DNA of 13,871 bases from an uncultured Ilumatobacter sp. (GCA_938091165.1 CALKNK010000045.1:1-13871), one strand, 5' to 3'; shown: positions 5,224-12,905, numbered from the stretch's first letter. A program made the numbers and translations. The notes: generated from the letters alone by a model not told the origin.

Positions 5224-6276
5224 CTACTTGAGCTGGCCCAAGATCTGGCGGCAAGCGTCGGCACCATCTGCATTGTCGACAGGAATCGAAAACTCGATGC
5301 GATCCAGTCGTTCTGCGAAACGGTCGTTCAATTTCGTAGCGATCTCGTCGTAGGTGCCAATCGTGGCGACGGTGTGGAGCATCTCGTCATGCACGAGCCC
5401 GGGCAGATCATTCCAACGCTGGGCGCGAGACAGCTGCGACGCCTCACGTGCGATGTCGCCCCAACCGTGCAGCTCAAAGGTTCGTCGGTACGAGGGAGTC
5501 GAAAGATAAAACGCCACTCGAGCGCGGACGGTCTCGACCACCTGTTCAAGTCGTGCCGAGGTTGGTGCTGTACCGATTAGGGGCTTCAGGCAGATTTCGA
5601 CATCGTCGAGACGCCGGCCGTTGCGAGCGGCACCGCGCATGACGTTCGGAAGAACCTCCTCGTCGATGAACTTTGTTGTACAGACGGGATGCAGTCGAAC
5701 GCCGTTGGCAATCTCTCCCGCCACGGCACACATGTTTGGGCCGATTGCAGCGATGTAGATAGGAATGTCAGGATGCTCGATAGGGCCAGGATCGAACAGC
5801 GGGACCATAACGTCGAGTTGATAATGCTCACTTTCAAACCGCAACGGCTCGCCTGTCTGCCAAGTGTTCCATACGGCACGCATCGCATTGACGTAGTCAC
5901 GCATCCACGGGGCCGGAGCGTGCCAGTCGAGACCGTAGCGACGAGTGATGTGGGCACGGACCTGAGTGCCGAGCCCGAGGAGAAAGCGGCCACCTGACAA
6001 CTTTTGCAGCGACCACGCCGACATCGCTGTACTAGTTGGGCTGCGCGGAAATGCCATCGCGACCGATGTGCCGAGCTGAACCGAACTGGTTGTCGCTGCG
6101 CCCAACGCCAACAGCTGATACGGATCATCTTTAGTCTCTTCGACTAACACCGCTCCGACGCCGACCTCTTCGGCCACGGCTGCCAGTGCACCAAACTCTC
6201 GGATGTCGAGCGGGATTTCTGGCTCGCGCAGACCAGGGTCAAGCTTGCCGAGCGGGAGGAGTGTCTCAACGATCAC
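5224..6276 (-). CDS. LLM-class F420-dependent oxidoreductase, MSMEG_2256-like
   Basis: This luciferase-like TIM-barrel enzyme has 350 aa from GTG 6276. Family hallmarks are the start MIVETLLPLGKLD, the run FPRSPTSTAMSAWSLQKLSGG, GRFLLGLGTQVRAHITRRYG, PWMRDYVNAMRAVWNTWQTGE, and the later AFYLSTPSYRRTFELHGWGD. This order matches the MSMEG_2256 (TIGR03617-like) branch, which is expected to use reduced or oxidised F420; the substrate is unknown. The frame is open to ATG 6363, but the extra 29 residues (MACRPPAAGRP...) are low-quality sequence ahead of the usual first strand, so I take GTG 6276. No clear ribosome binding site favours either. It is divergent from the amidohydrolase gene and convergent with the dehydrogenase gene. 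The F420 assignment rests on subfamily resemblance. Confidence 0.9.
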   Translation of the reverse strand: MIVETLLPLGKLDPGLREPEIPLDIREFGALAAVAEEVGVGAVLVEETKDDPYQLLALGAATTSSVQLGTSVAMAFPRSPTSTAMSAWSLQKLSGGRFLLGLGTQVRAHITRRYGLDWHAPAPWMRDYVNAMRAVWNTWQTGEPLRFESEHYQLDVMVPLFDPGPIEHPDIPIYIAAIGPNMCAVAGEIANGVRLHPVCTTKFIDEEVLPNVMRGAARNGRRLDDVEICLKPLIGTAPTSARLEQVVETVRARVAFYLSTPSYRRTFELHGWGDIAREASQLSRAQRWNDLPGLVHDEMLHTVATIGTYDEIATKLNDRFAERLDRIEFSIPVDNADGADACRQILGQLK

Positions 6277-6325
6277 TTCGTTACCAACATGTCCCAGAAC
6301 ATATTCGATGGCCAACGATTCAATT

Positions 6326-6529
6326 TCAGTCGGACGACCTGCGGCAGGCGGTCTGCAGGCCACTGAGAAGAGCAGCAGCGAGCATCATGATCGACACCAG
6401 CATGAGGGCATTGCCGTCGGAGTTGACTCATTCAGCGATGTTGCCTGAGGTGCCCACGACAGCGACCAGCAACACCACGCCGAAAGCAACGCCGACTTCT
6501 TTGATTACGTAGCACAGCCGTGGCGGCAA
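6326..6529 (-). pseudogene. possible small two-span membrane protein split by TGA
   Basis: Read from TTG 6529, one minus frame gives CYVIKEVG, then a hydrophobic helix (VAFGVVLLVAVVG), then TSGNIAE and TGA at 6430-6428. The same frame goes on with NSDGNA, a second hydrophobic helix (LMLVSIMMLAAALLSG), QTACRRSSD and a final TGA (6328-6326). Two membrane-like helices in one frame with a polar link suggest one small protein interrupted by a nonsense codon. The alternatives are a 33-aa single-span peptide that ends normally, or chance. It overlaps the extended 5' part of the LLM reading frame, which argues for the later LLM start. Start codon and family are unknown. Confidence 0.3.
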
Positions 6530-6550
6530 TGGTGAGATCGTTGCCGACTG

Positions 6551-6578
6551 CTGACCCTGTGGGGCTGTTGCCTAGGGT
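6551..6578 (+). promoter_or_regulatory. leaderless promoter of the amidohydrolase gene
   Basis: The -10 box TAGGGT (6573-6578) is followed by six bases and then GTG 6585, so transcription would start at or next to the start codon. A weak -35 box, CTGACC (6551-6556), sits 16 bases upstream of the -10 box. The layout fits actinobacterial leaderless genes and supports the GTG start. Confidence 0.55.
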
Positions 6579-6584
6579 CTCGGC

Positions 6585-8231
6585 GTGCGCTTCGACCTTG
6601 TTCTTGACAATGCGAACATTCACACCGTTGACCCGACCCAGCCTCGGGCTGGCTCACTCGGAATTATCGGCGACCGAATCGTCGTCGTCGCCGGGTGTGG
6701 TGAGTTAGCGCAGTTCGATGCGGAACGAACGATCGACCTCAACGGCCATTTTGTTTCGCCGGGGTTCAACGACGCCCACAACCATATGCAGGCGTACGGC
6801 GCGACCCTCAACGAGGTGCCGCTTCACGGTGACGCAGTCCACTCGATTGAGGAGCTAGTCGCGGCCATTGCCGAGCGGGCCTCCTCAACCCCGCAGGGGG
6901 CATGGATTGTGGGCGCGGGCTATGACCACAACAAGTTGGCCGAACGACGTCACCCGACCTGCCACGAACTGGATCGAGTCAGTCCCGATCATCCAGTGCT
7001 ACTGAACCACACCTCGGGTCACTTCGCCACGTTGAACAGCGCAGCGATGCGCCTCGCCAGGATCGGTGAAATTGATGTGCCCGACGGGGGAGTGGTGGCC
7101 GTCGATGACGAAGGTCGGCCCAATGGCCTCCTCGAAGAGCAGGCGCAACAGCTCATCCGTTCCCTTGTCCACCCCCGATCGGTTGCAGAGATGTCCACCA
7201 ACTTGGGCCTCGCCAGCGATCGGTACCTGTCAGAAGGAATCACAAGCTGCCAGGAAGCAGGAGTCGGGGGAATCCTTGGCACCGCCGAACCGGTCGAAGT
7301 CGCCGCGTACCAGCAAGCTCGACGAGCCAATCGCTTGCGAGTGCGCGTGACCATGATGGCCTCGGTTGATGCCTTGCACAGTTGCGAACATCATGCGGAT
7401 GACAACGAGCCCTTCTCACTCGACCTTGGCATGCACACCGGGTTCGGTGACGACTGGCTTCGTTACGGTGCGACAAAGATCTTTGCTGATGGATCGCTCA
7501 TGGGCTGCACGGCGGCGATGTTTGAGGATTTCACTGGCCAGCCCGGTAACAACGGCTACTTCCAGATGCCTGAATCTCGGCTGCATGAACTGATCCTCGC
7601 TGCGCATCGATCGGGATGGCAGGTCGCCACCCACGCGATCGGCGACCGTGCAGTCTCATCAGTGCTTGACGGGTACGAGGCGGCGCTACAGCAGCACCCC
7701 CGAGCAGACCACCGGCACCGAATCGAACACGCAGGAATGACCCGAGCTGCAGACGTCGACCGTATTGCCCGGCTAGGCGTGATTCCAGTTCCACAAGCCC
7801 GCTTCATCTCTGAGATTGGCGACGGCATGCTCAGCGCGATCGGATCCGACCGTGCTGGGGATTGCTACCGGCAACGATCATTCCTCGATGCCGGAATAAC
7901 ATTGCCGGGCAGCTCCGACCGACCGGTGGTCAACGGTGCGCCATTGCTCGGCATCCACGATTTGGTGAACCAACGCACGGCATCAGGCGCTGATTTCAAT
8001 CCGGCCGAAGCGCTCACGATCGACGAAGCAATCCACGCCTACACCGTCGGATCAGCGACAGCGTCGTTCGACGAGCACCGCAAGGGTTCAATCACATCGG
8101 GCAAGCTGGCCGACCTGGTTGTCCTCGACACTGACCTCACCACGGTCGAACCCGATGGCATCGCAGACACCAAGGTGCTCGCCACAATGGTGGGCGGCAA
8201 CTTCGAGTTTGATGTGGCGGGCCTTGCCTAA
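6585..8231 (+). CDS. YtcJ-like metal-dependent amidohydrolase
   Basis: The protein has 548 aa in the Amidohydro_3 branch of the amidohydrolase superfamily. It hydrolyses an amide, cyclic amide or similar bond using a metal held in a TIM barrel; the substrate is unknown. The N-terminal beta-sandwich strand precedes FVSPGFNDAHNHM (56-68) with the metal motif His65-x-His67. Further family marks are GYDHNKLAE (112-120), NHTSGHFATLNSAAM (141-155), ATKIFADGSL (296-305) with Lys298, VATHAIGDRAV (348-358) with His350, HRIEHAG (378-384) with His382, and GSSDRPVVN (442-450) with Asp445. The C-terminal sandwich has GSITSGKLADLVVLDTDL (501-518), the usual end motif. All expected metal and catalytic positions seem present. 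GTG 6585 is chosen because the first strand (RFDLVLDNANIHTVD) begins there and a -10 box lies just ahead. It starts a plus-strand run of degradation genes. Confidence 0.93.
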   Translation: MRFDLVLDNANIHTVDPTQPRAGSLGIIGDRIVVVAGCGELAQFDAERTIDLNGHFVSPGFNDAHNHMQAYGATLNEVPLHGDAVHSIEELVAAIAERASSTPQGAWIVGAGYDHNKLAERRHPTCHELDRVSPDHPVLLNHTSGHFATLNSAAMRLARIGEIDVPDGGVVAVDDEGRPNGLLEEQAQQLIRSLVHPRSVAEMSTNLGLASDRYLSEGITSCQEAGVGGILGTAEPVEVAAYQQARRANRLRVRVTMMASVDALHSCEHHADDNEPFSLDLGMHTGFGDDWLRYGATKIFADGSLMGCTAAMFEDFTGQPGNNGYFQMPESRLHELILAAHRSGWQVATHAIGDRAVSSVLDGYEAALQQHPRADHRHRIEHAGMTRAADVDRIARLGVIPVPQARFISEIGDGMLSAIGSDRAGDCYRQRSFLDAGITLPGSSDRPVVNGAPLLGIHDLVNQRTASGADFNPAEALTIDEAIHAYTVGSATASFDEHRKGSITSGKLADLVVLDTDLTTVEPDGIADTKVLATMVGGNFEFDVAGLA

Positions 8232-8243
8232 TTACCGCTAGTT

Positions 8244-8258
8244 CCGGTTGCTAACCGG
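8244..8258 (+). terminator. hairpin after the amidohydrolase gene
   Basis: CCGGTT (8244-8249) and AACCGG (8253-8258) form a perfect 6-bp stem around GCT, 12 bases after TAA 8229-8231. TTACCG (8232-8237) with CGGTAA (8256-8261) offers a competing stem. No T-run follows, so terminator strength is uncertain. Confidence 0.45.
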
Positions 8259-8316
8259 TAACCGCCTCGCAACGAACGACAGTACTTCGGCCTCGCCGGC
8301 GACTGAGCAGGCCTCG

Positions 8317-8322
8317 TACGAT
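8317..8322 (+). promoter_or_regulatory. -10 box of the first crotonase gene (leaderless)
   Basis: TACGAT is followed by six bases and ATG 8329, the same geometry as at 6573-6578. No good -35 box is seen. It supports ATG 8329 over the open upstream ATG 8248, whose 27 extra residues would span the promoter and part of the hairpin. Confidence 0.55.
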
Positions 8323-8328
8323 CGGGCC

Positions 8329-9117
8329 ATGTCTGATGTCGTGCTGTACGAAAAGCGAGGCAAGGTCGCGCTGATCACCCTCAACCGTCCTCATCGCCTC
8401 AACGCGTGGACCGCCGATCTCGGCAGTTCATACTGGGATCGCATCGACGAGGCAACCGTCGACGCCGAAGTGCGCGTCATCGTAGTGACCGGTGCGGGGA
8501 AGGGCTTCTGCGCAGGCGCCGATATGGATCTGCTGCAGGGCATCGGAGCAGGTACAGAGCGCAGCGCTCCGGCGCGCGATGAACACCAGACGTACACAAC
8601 CACTGTTCCCAAGCCCGTCATCGGTGCGATCAACGGCGCATGTGCTGGCCTCGGCATGGTCCAGGCAATGATGTTCGATATCAGGTTCGCGGCCGCTGGC
8701 GCTAAATTCACCACGGCGTTCGGCCGCCGCGGTCTCGTTGCCGAGTACGGCATCGCGTGGATTCTCCCCCGCATTGTCGGTCATGCGAATGCAATGGACC
8801 TCCTGCTCTCTGCTCGAGTAATTCTGGCTGAAGAAGCAAAAGAAATGGGTCTCGTCAACAAAGTGTTTCCGGCCAACAGGCTGCTCGAAGAGACAATGGC
8901 CTACGCGAACGACATCGCCGACAACGTGGCATCGACGTCGATCCAATCAATAAAGCAGCAGGTCATGGCCGGTTGGGACTGGGACCTGGCCACGTCCAAC
9001 ACAGACACCCACGAGCGGATGCAGCACTCGCTGCGACAGACCGACTTTAAAGAAGGCGTCCAAAGCTTTCTGGACAAGCGTCCGCCTGAGTTCTCGCCAG
9101 TCAGTTCACGCGACTGA
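8329..9117 (+). CDS. crotonase-family protein (enoyl-CoA hydratase/isomerase-like)
   Basis: The protein has 262 aa from ATG 8329. The crotonase fold binds acyl-CoA thioesters and stabilises an enolate with two backbone NH groups. Visible parts are VALITLNRPHRLNAW (13-27), the first oxyanion loop GKGFCAGADMDLL (57-69), the second, NGACAGLGM (102-110), and the helix region FTTAFGRRGLVAEYGIAWILPRIVG split over 127-151. Aligned by eye with classical hydratases, the Glu of the GGGCE motif is Val111 and the Glu of the FGQPE motif is Phe131, so both usual hydratase acids are missing. Glu139 in VAEYG could serve instead. It is thus likely an isomerase, hydrolase or other crotonase reaction, though a related hydratase cannot be ruled out. 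Its stop overlaps the convergent DsbB-like gene by 12 bases. Confidence 0.88.
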   Translation: MSDVVLYEKRGKVALITLNRPHRLNAWTADLGSSYWDRIDEATVDAEVRVIVVTGAGKGFCAGADMDLLQGIGAGTERSAPARDEHQTYTTTVPKPVIGAINGACAGLGMVQAMMFDIRFAAAGAKFTTAFGRRGLVAEYGIAWILPRIVGHANAMDLLLSARVILAEEAKEMGLVNKVFPANRLLEETMAYANDIADNVASTSIQSIKQQVMAGWDWDLATSNTDTHERMQHSLRQTDFKEGVQSFLDKRPPEFSPVSSRD

Positions 9118-9636
9118 CTCTTCGGAGGCTGAGGGTTCTGCTGACGGACGCAGACCGATCGTCGCCGTGGCGATAATCAAAACGAACGACAACCCTGCCA
9201 TCTGTGGGATGGTTATCCGATCAAATGCCTCGACCCAGCGCGCGCTGCACGGGTTATCAAACTCGCAAAAGTTCGACTTCTCCGGAAACCATTGGACCCA
9301 AACGTGATACGCCGAAACAGCGAGTCCAAGTAGGGCGATGACCCTGACGTAAAGCAACATCGACTGATCGCGTCGAACAGACGCCATCACGAGCAGTACG
9401 GCAAGCGGATACATCGCAATGCGCTGATACCAGCACAATTCGCAAGGGATGAAGTCCGCCACCTCTGAGAAGTAGAGGCTCCCGATTGTTGCCCCCACCG
9501 CGACTGATCCTGCGAGCATGAGGGCCCGCCGGCGCACCATGGCACGGACCGACTCGGAGAAGACGGCGATGACAACGCCGCTGAGTCCAGCGAAAAGGGC
9601 TAAAGCAAACACAGAAGCGACCGTTGAAGCGTCCAT
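9106..9636 (-). CDS. DsbB/BdbC-like disulfide oxidoreductase
   Basis: The protein has 176 aa from ATG 9636 and would reoxidise a thiol oxidase (DsbA/BdbD type) and pass electrons to quinone in the cytoplasmic membrane. An extra N-terminal helix (about 5-27) precedes the standard four helices (about 38-56, 70-87, 95-114 and 146-162). Redox pairs are the CELC motif (65-68), followed by WYQRIAMYP, and Cys124/Cys130 in CEFDNPCSARW, followed by ITIPQMAGLSF; both pairs are typical of the family. GGAG at 9641-9644, four bases ahead of ATG 9636, fixes this start; the open upstream frame to 9822 would run into the divergent crotonase gene. No DsbA partner is in the window. It is convergent with the first crotonase (12-base overlap) and divergent from the second. 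Confidence 0.88.
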   Translation of the reverse strand: MDASTVASVFALALFAGLSGVVIAVFSESVRAMVRRRALMLAGSVAVGATIGSLYFSEVADFIPCELCWYQRIAMYPLAVLLVMASVRRDQSMLLYVRVIALLGLAVSAYHVWVQWFPEKSNFCEFDNPCSARWVEAFDRITIPQMAGLSFVLIIATATIGLRPSAEPSASEESVA

Positions 9637-9640
9637 TGGG

Positions 9641-9645
9641 CTCCA
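9641..9645 (-). promoter_or_regulatory. ribosome binding site of the DsbB-like gene
   Basis: On the minus strand this reads TGGAG, four bases before ATG 9636. It decides the short start, since upstream in-frame ATG codons give a soluble extension with no family match. Confidence 0.65.
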
Positions 9646-9709
9646 GCATGCCGAATAGAACGCGACGAACCAATGACCAACGTCCCAGCACGCGTACCGA
9701 CCTGTTGAA

Positions 9710-10480
9710 ATGCCAAACTCGGGAATGAGCTCCAATGACTCCGAGATCCTTGTCGGTATTGACGGATCCGTTACGACGATTACGTTCAACCGGCCCGATG
9801 CGCTCAATGCGCTGACGCCCACAATGCTCGTCGCGCTCGATCACGCAGTCGGCGTCGCCCTCGACGATCCGACGCAGCGACTCGTTGTGCTCACCGGAGC
9901 TGGGCGGGCTTTTAGCGCCGGTGTTGATCTCAAAGCCCTCGGGAGCCGGGCGTTGACCAACGGCGTGGTCGGCGACATTCTCGACGTACCCGCTCGAGCA
10001 CTCACCGACAAATTATCCAACGGAGCGATCGTGACGGTCGCAAAAGTCAACGGCTTTTGCTTCACCGGTGCCCTGGAGATCGCACTGGCGTGCGACCTGA
10101 TGGTCGTCGCTGACGAAGCAACTTTGGCCGATACCCATGCGAAGTTTGGGTTGCGTCCCACTTGGGGGATGAGTCAGCGACTTCCGGCAGCAGTTGGCCC
10201 CACAATGGCCCGAGAACTCTCGCTGACGGCCCGGAACGTCAAGGGTGTCGAGGCTGCTTCGATTGGGCTTGCATGCCGTTCCGCTCCGGCCAATCAACTC
10301 GATGCCGAGGTCGCCGGACTTGTCGAGCAGATACTCGCCAACAGCGACGGCTCGCTCGCTGCATACAAAGATCTGTACCGCGCCGCCGAGCAGCAAGGTC
10401 TGGCCGATGGACTTGCCTACGAAGCAGCAACCGAGTACCCGATTACCGACACAGAAAGTCGACTGGATGGGTTCAGGTAG
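9710..10480 (+). CDS. enoyl-CoA hydratase/isomerase family protein
   Basis: The crotonase-fold acyl-CoA enzyme has 256 aa. Features are VTTITFNRPDALNAL (21-35), oxyanion loop 1 TGAGRAFSAGVDLKAL (62-77), loop 2 VNGFCFTGALEIALACDL (113-130), and THAKFGLRPTWGMSQRLPAAVG (142-163). Glu123 in GALEIA fits the first catalytic Glu of enoyl-CoA hydratases, whereas the second is His143 (ADTHAKFG). This THAxxGLxPxWGxSQRL pattern recurs in a known actinobacterial subgroup, so the enzyme may still hydrate or isomerise. Starts ATG 9710 and ATG 9725 are both possible; neither has a good ribosome binding site, and I keep the first. The LLM gene begins four bases after its TAG, which indicates an operon with coupled translation. 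Confidence 0.88.
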   Translation: MPNSGMSSNDSEILVGIDGSVTTITFNRPDALNALTPTMLVALDHAVGVALDDPTQRLVVLTGAGRAFSAGVDLKALGSRALTNGVVGDILDVPARALTDKLSNGAIVTVAKVNGFCFTGALEIALACDLMVVADEATLADTHAKFGLRPTWGMSQRLPAAVGPTMARELSLTARNVKGVEAASIGLACRSAPANQLDAEVAGLVEQILANSDGSLAAYKDLYRAAEQQGLADGLAYEAATEYPITDTESRLDGFR

Positions 10481-10484
10481 CGCC

Positions 10485-11567
10485 ATGCAGTACGGCATCT
10501 GTGTTGCCTCGCGGCCCAACGACATCGACTACGTGGTCGAATCTGAGCGGCTCGGTTTTAGTCACGCCTGGTTGGCCGACAGTCAAATGATCTGGAGTGA
10601 TGTGTACGCCATGCTTGCGTTAGCAGCGGAACGAACCTCAACAATTCAACTCGGCACCGGCGTAGCCGTTGCGGGAACGCGCCTTGCTCCTGTCACAGCG
10701 GCAGCGATCGGCACGATCAACCAACTGGCACCCGGTCGCACGTTCTGCGGGATCGGCACCGGCAATACTGCAATGCGGATCATGGGTCATCGGCCGCAAC
10801 GGATTGCAGAATTCGACGAGTACTTAAACGTTCTCCGAGCGCTGCTTCACGGCGAAGAAGTCGAGTACACCCTCAACGGACAGACAGCGCCGATCACGCA
10901 TTTGATGCCCGAAGACGGCTTTGTGTGCTTCGACCCGGCGCCACCTCTCTACGTCTCGGCATTTGGTCCTCGCGCAGTCGACCTGGCCGCACTGCACGGG
11001 GACGGGCTAATTACATCAGTTCCGCCTGACCCGGCGGCCGTTCGAAGCATGCGTAGCGTCATCTCCGAGCGCCGCTCTGCCCATGGTCGACCTGCATCTC
11101 GATCCGACTTCCCGATGGCGACGCTCACCACCATTGCCGTGCTCGAACCGGGCGAAGCTGTTGACTCAGACAGGGTCAAACAGCAGGTTGGCGCATTTGC
11201 GATCGCAGCGCTGCACTACAGCTATGAGCAAATGACGCAGTTCGGCCGCCGCCCACCGGCCCACCTTGCAGACATGTGGGGTGACTACGTAGCAGCCGTC
11301 GAGGAGACCCCGCTCGAGCGTCGCCACCTACGAACGCACCTCGGCCACAACTGTTGGGTGATCCCCGAAGAGGAGCGGTTCATCACCAAGGAGCTGATCG
11401 AGCGTTCGTGCCTAGTCGGCACCCCTGACGACCTCCGTCACCGTGTAGCTGAACTTGACGATGCTGGTCTCGATCAGATCGTCCTGCTGCCGCCACTCGC
11501 TGCCAAAGAAGACGTGATCGCTGCGGTAGCTCGCGAACTCATCTCTCCGACTCCGCTGGAGCGATGA
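10485..11567 (+). CDS. LLM-class flavin/F420-dependent oxidoreductase
   Basis: This luciferase-like TIM-barrel enzyme has 360 aa from ATG 10485. Marks from its start are MQYGICVASRPNDIDYV, then SERLGFSHAWLADSQM (the usual second strand and helix), TSTIQLGTGVAVAGTRLAPV, LAPGRTFCGIGTGNTAMRIMG, IAEFDEYLNVLRALLHGEEV, and PPLYVSAFGPRAVDLAALHGDGLI. These are shared by Mer-like F420 reductases and flavin-dependent members; cofactor and substrate cannot be separated by eye. An open upstream frame to 10245 is a shadow of the crotonase gene. Only four bases separate the crotonase stop and this ATG, so the two are very likely co-transcribed and may act on the same CoA ester or its precursor. It is a different branch from the 5224-6276 enzyme. 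Confidence 0.9.
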   Translation: MQYGICVASRPNDIDYVVESERLGFSHAWLADSQMIWSDVYAMLALAAERTSTIQLGTGVAVAGTRLAPVTAAAIGTINQLAPGRTFCGIGTGNTAMRIMGHRPQRIAEFDEYLNVLRALLHGEEVEYTLNGQTAPITHLMPEDGFVCFDPAPPLYVSAFGPRAVDLAALHGDGLITSVPPDPAAVRSMRSVISERRSAHGRPASRSDFPMATLTTIAVLEPGEAVDSDRVKQQVGAFAIAALHYSYEQMTQFGRRPPAHLADMWGDYVAAVEETPLERRHLRTHLGHNCWVIPEEERFITKELIERSCLVGTPDDLRHRVAELDDAGLDQIVLLPPLAAKEDVIAAVARELISPTPLER

Positions 11568-11667
11568 GTGTCGCCGTCGGGGGTTCGCTGCAAAAGCCAC
11601 CGCCAATTCTCGCTGGCCCAGTGTGATTGCGTAGCGTTGTAGGGACGAACAACCGCCCCCTGTCTTC

Positions 11668-11673
11668 GAGGAG
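11668..11673 (+). promoter_or_regulatory. ribosome binding site of the thiolase gene
   Basis: GAGGAG lies five bases before ATG 11679. It fixes the start. A possible -10 box, TAGCGT (11632-11637), lies upstream, suggesting the thiolase has its own promoter in the 111-base gap after the LLM gene. Confidence 0.75.
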
Positions 11674-11678
11674 CACAC

Positions 11679-12902
11679 ATGTCCGACGCATTAATCATCG
11701 ACGCTTGCCGCACGCCGCGCGGCATCGGCAAACAAGGCAAGGGCTCCCTAGCTCACCTGCACCCCCAGCACTTGGCGCGCACGGTGCTCGAAGCCATTCG
11801 AGACCGCAACGACCTAGATACCGCAGACGTCGACGACATCATCTGGGGGACAAGCTCCCAGGTGCAAGAACAGAGCGGTGACCTCGGCCGGATGGCAGCG
11901 CTCGATGCCGGGTACGACATCACGGCAAGCGGCGCCACACTCGACCGGTTCTGCGGTTCGGGTATCACGACTACGAACTACGCGTCACACGCCGTCATGG
12001 CCGGCATGGAAGATGTAGTCATCGCCGGTGGCACTGAAATGATGTCGCTGCCCAAAAAGGGCATGCTTCCGATGGGGGCAAACAACGCCCACCTCCAAGA
12101 ATTGCATCCGCAGTCCCATCAAGGCGTCTGTGCCGATGCGATTGCCACCCTAGAAGGAATCTCCCGTGAGGCGCTTGACGCTCACGCTGCGGACTCCCAG
12201 CGCAAGGCAGAAATCGCCATCAAGGAAGGCCGCTTCGACAGAGCTCTTATCCCGGTCTACAACCTCGACGGCAGCCTTGCGCTCGATCGCGAAGAGTTCC
12301 CTCGGCCAGGAACAACTGCTGAATCGTTGGCGAAGCTTTCGGCCAGCTTCCCGGCGGTAGCTGACTACCGCCACGAAGAAGGCTCAAAGACCTTCCGCGA
12401 GCTCATCAACCAGAAGTTCCCAGACCTCGATATCAAACACGTCCATCATGCCGGCAACTCGTCAGGCGTCGTTGACGGCGCAGCAGCGATTCTCATCACG
12501 AGCGAAGAATACGCTCAGGCTCGTGGCATGAAGGCCCGTGCTCGGGTCGTGGCCACAGCGAATATGGGTGATGATCCCACCCTAATGCTCAATGCCCCGG
12601 TGCCCGCAGCAAAGAAAGTGCTCGAGAAAGCGGGAATGACCGCCGACGATATCGACATCTGGGAGATCAACGAAGCCTTCGCAGTCGTGTCGGAGAAGTT
12701 CCAACGCGACCTGGACCTCGATCGCAGCAAGGTCAACGTCAATGGCGGCGCCATGGCGCTCGGGCACCCGATCGGGGCGACCGGAGCAATTCTGATCGGG
12801 ACCGTGCTCGATGAACTCGAGCGTCAGGACAAGCAGTTCGGTCTGATCACCATGTGTGCCGCTGGTGGTATGGCCCCGGCCATCATCATCGAACGCGTCT
12901 GA
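11679..12902 (+). CDS. thiolase (acetyl-CoA C-acyltransferase family)
   Basis: The protein has 407 aa. Thiolases cleave 3-ketoacyl-CoA with CoA to acetyl-CoA and a shortened acyl-CoA, or condense two acyl-CoAs. Visible motifs are IIDACRTPRG (6-15), the nucleophile Cys92 in LDRFCGSG, AGGTEMMS (116-123), the substrate-loop motif HAGNSSGVVDGAAA (257-270), NEAFAV (331-336), the catalytic His363 in GGAMALGHPIGATGA (356-370), and the second catalytic Cys393 in MCAAGGMAPA (392-400). All three catalytic residues are present and the length is normal, so it should be active. The role, either last step of beta-oxidation or a biosynthetic one, fits the upstream crotonases but is not proven. It starts at a strong ribosome binding site. 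Confidence 0.95.
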   Translation: MSDALIIDACRTPRGIGKQGKGSLAHLHPQHLARTVLEAIRDRNDLDTADVDDIIWGTSSQVQEQSGDLGRMAALDAGYDITASGATLDRFCGSGITTTNYASHAVMAGMEDVVIAGGTEMMSLPKKGMLPMGANNAHLQELHPQSHQGVCADAIATLEGISREALDAHAADSQRKAEIAIKEGRFDRALIPVYNLDGSLALDREEFPRPGTTAESLAKLSASFPAVADYRHEEGSKTFRELINQKFPDLDIKHVHHAGNSSGVVDGAAAILITSEEYAQARGMKARARVVATANMGDDPTLMLNAPVPAAKKVLEKAGMTADDIDIWEINEAFAVVSEKFQRDLDLDRSKVNVNGGAMALGHPIGATGAILIGTVLDELERQDKQFGLITMCAAGGMAPAIIIERV

Positions 12903-12905
12903 GCA

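Larger units (their letters stand above)
6277..6584. other. 308-bp divergent intergenic region
   Basis: It separates the LLM gene (minus) from the amidohydrolase gene (plus). It holds the leaderless promoter at 6551-6578 and a possible broken membrane-protein frame on the minus strand (6326-6529). No RNA gene was recognised. Confidence 0.6.

Noticed and set aside
8248..8328. Upstream extension of the first crotonase to ATG 8248
   Set aside because: The extra residues precede the conserved first strand and would cover part of a hairpin and the -10 box.
9637..9822. Upstream extension of the DsbB-like gene
   Set aside because: It overlaps the divergent crotonase gene, adds a soluble stretch foreign to the family, and ATG 9636 has its own ribosome binding site.
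10245..10484. Upstream extension of the second LLM gene
   Set aside because: It lies wholly in another frame of the crotonase gene; the family start is MQYGICVAS at 10485.
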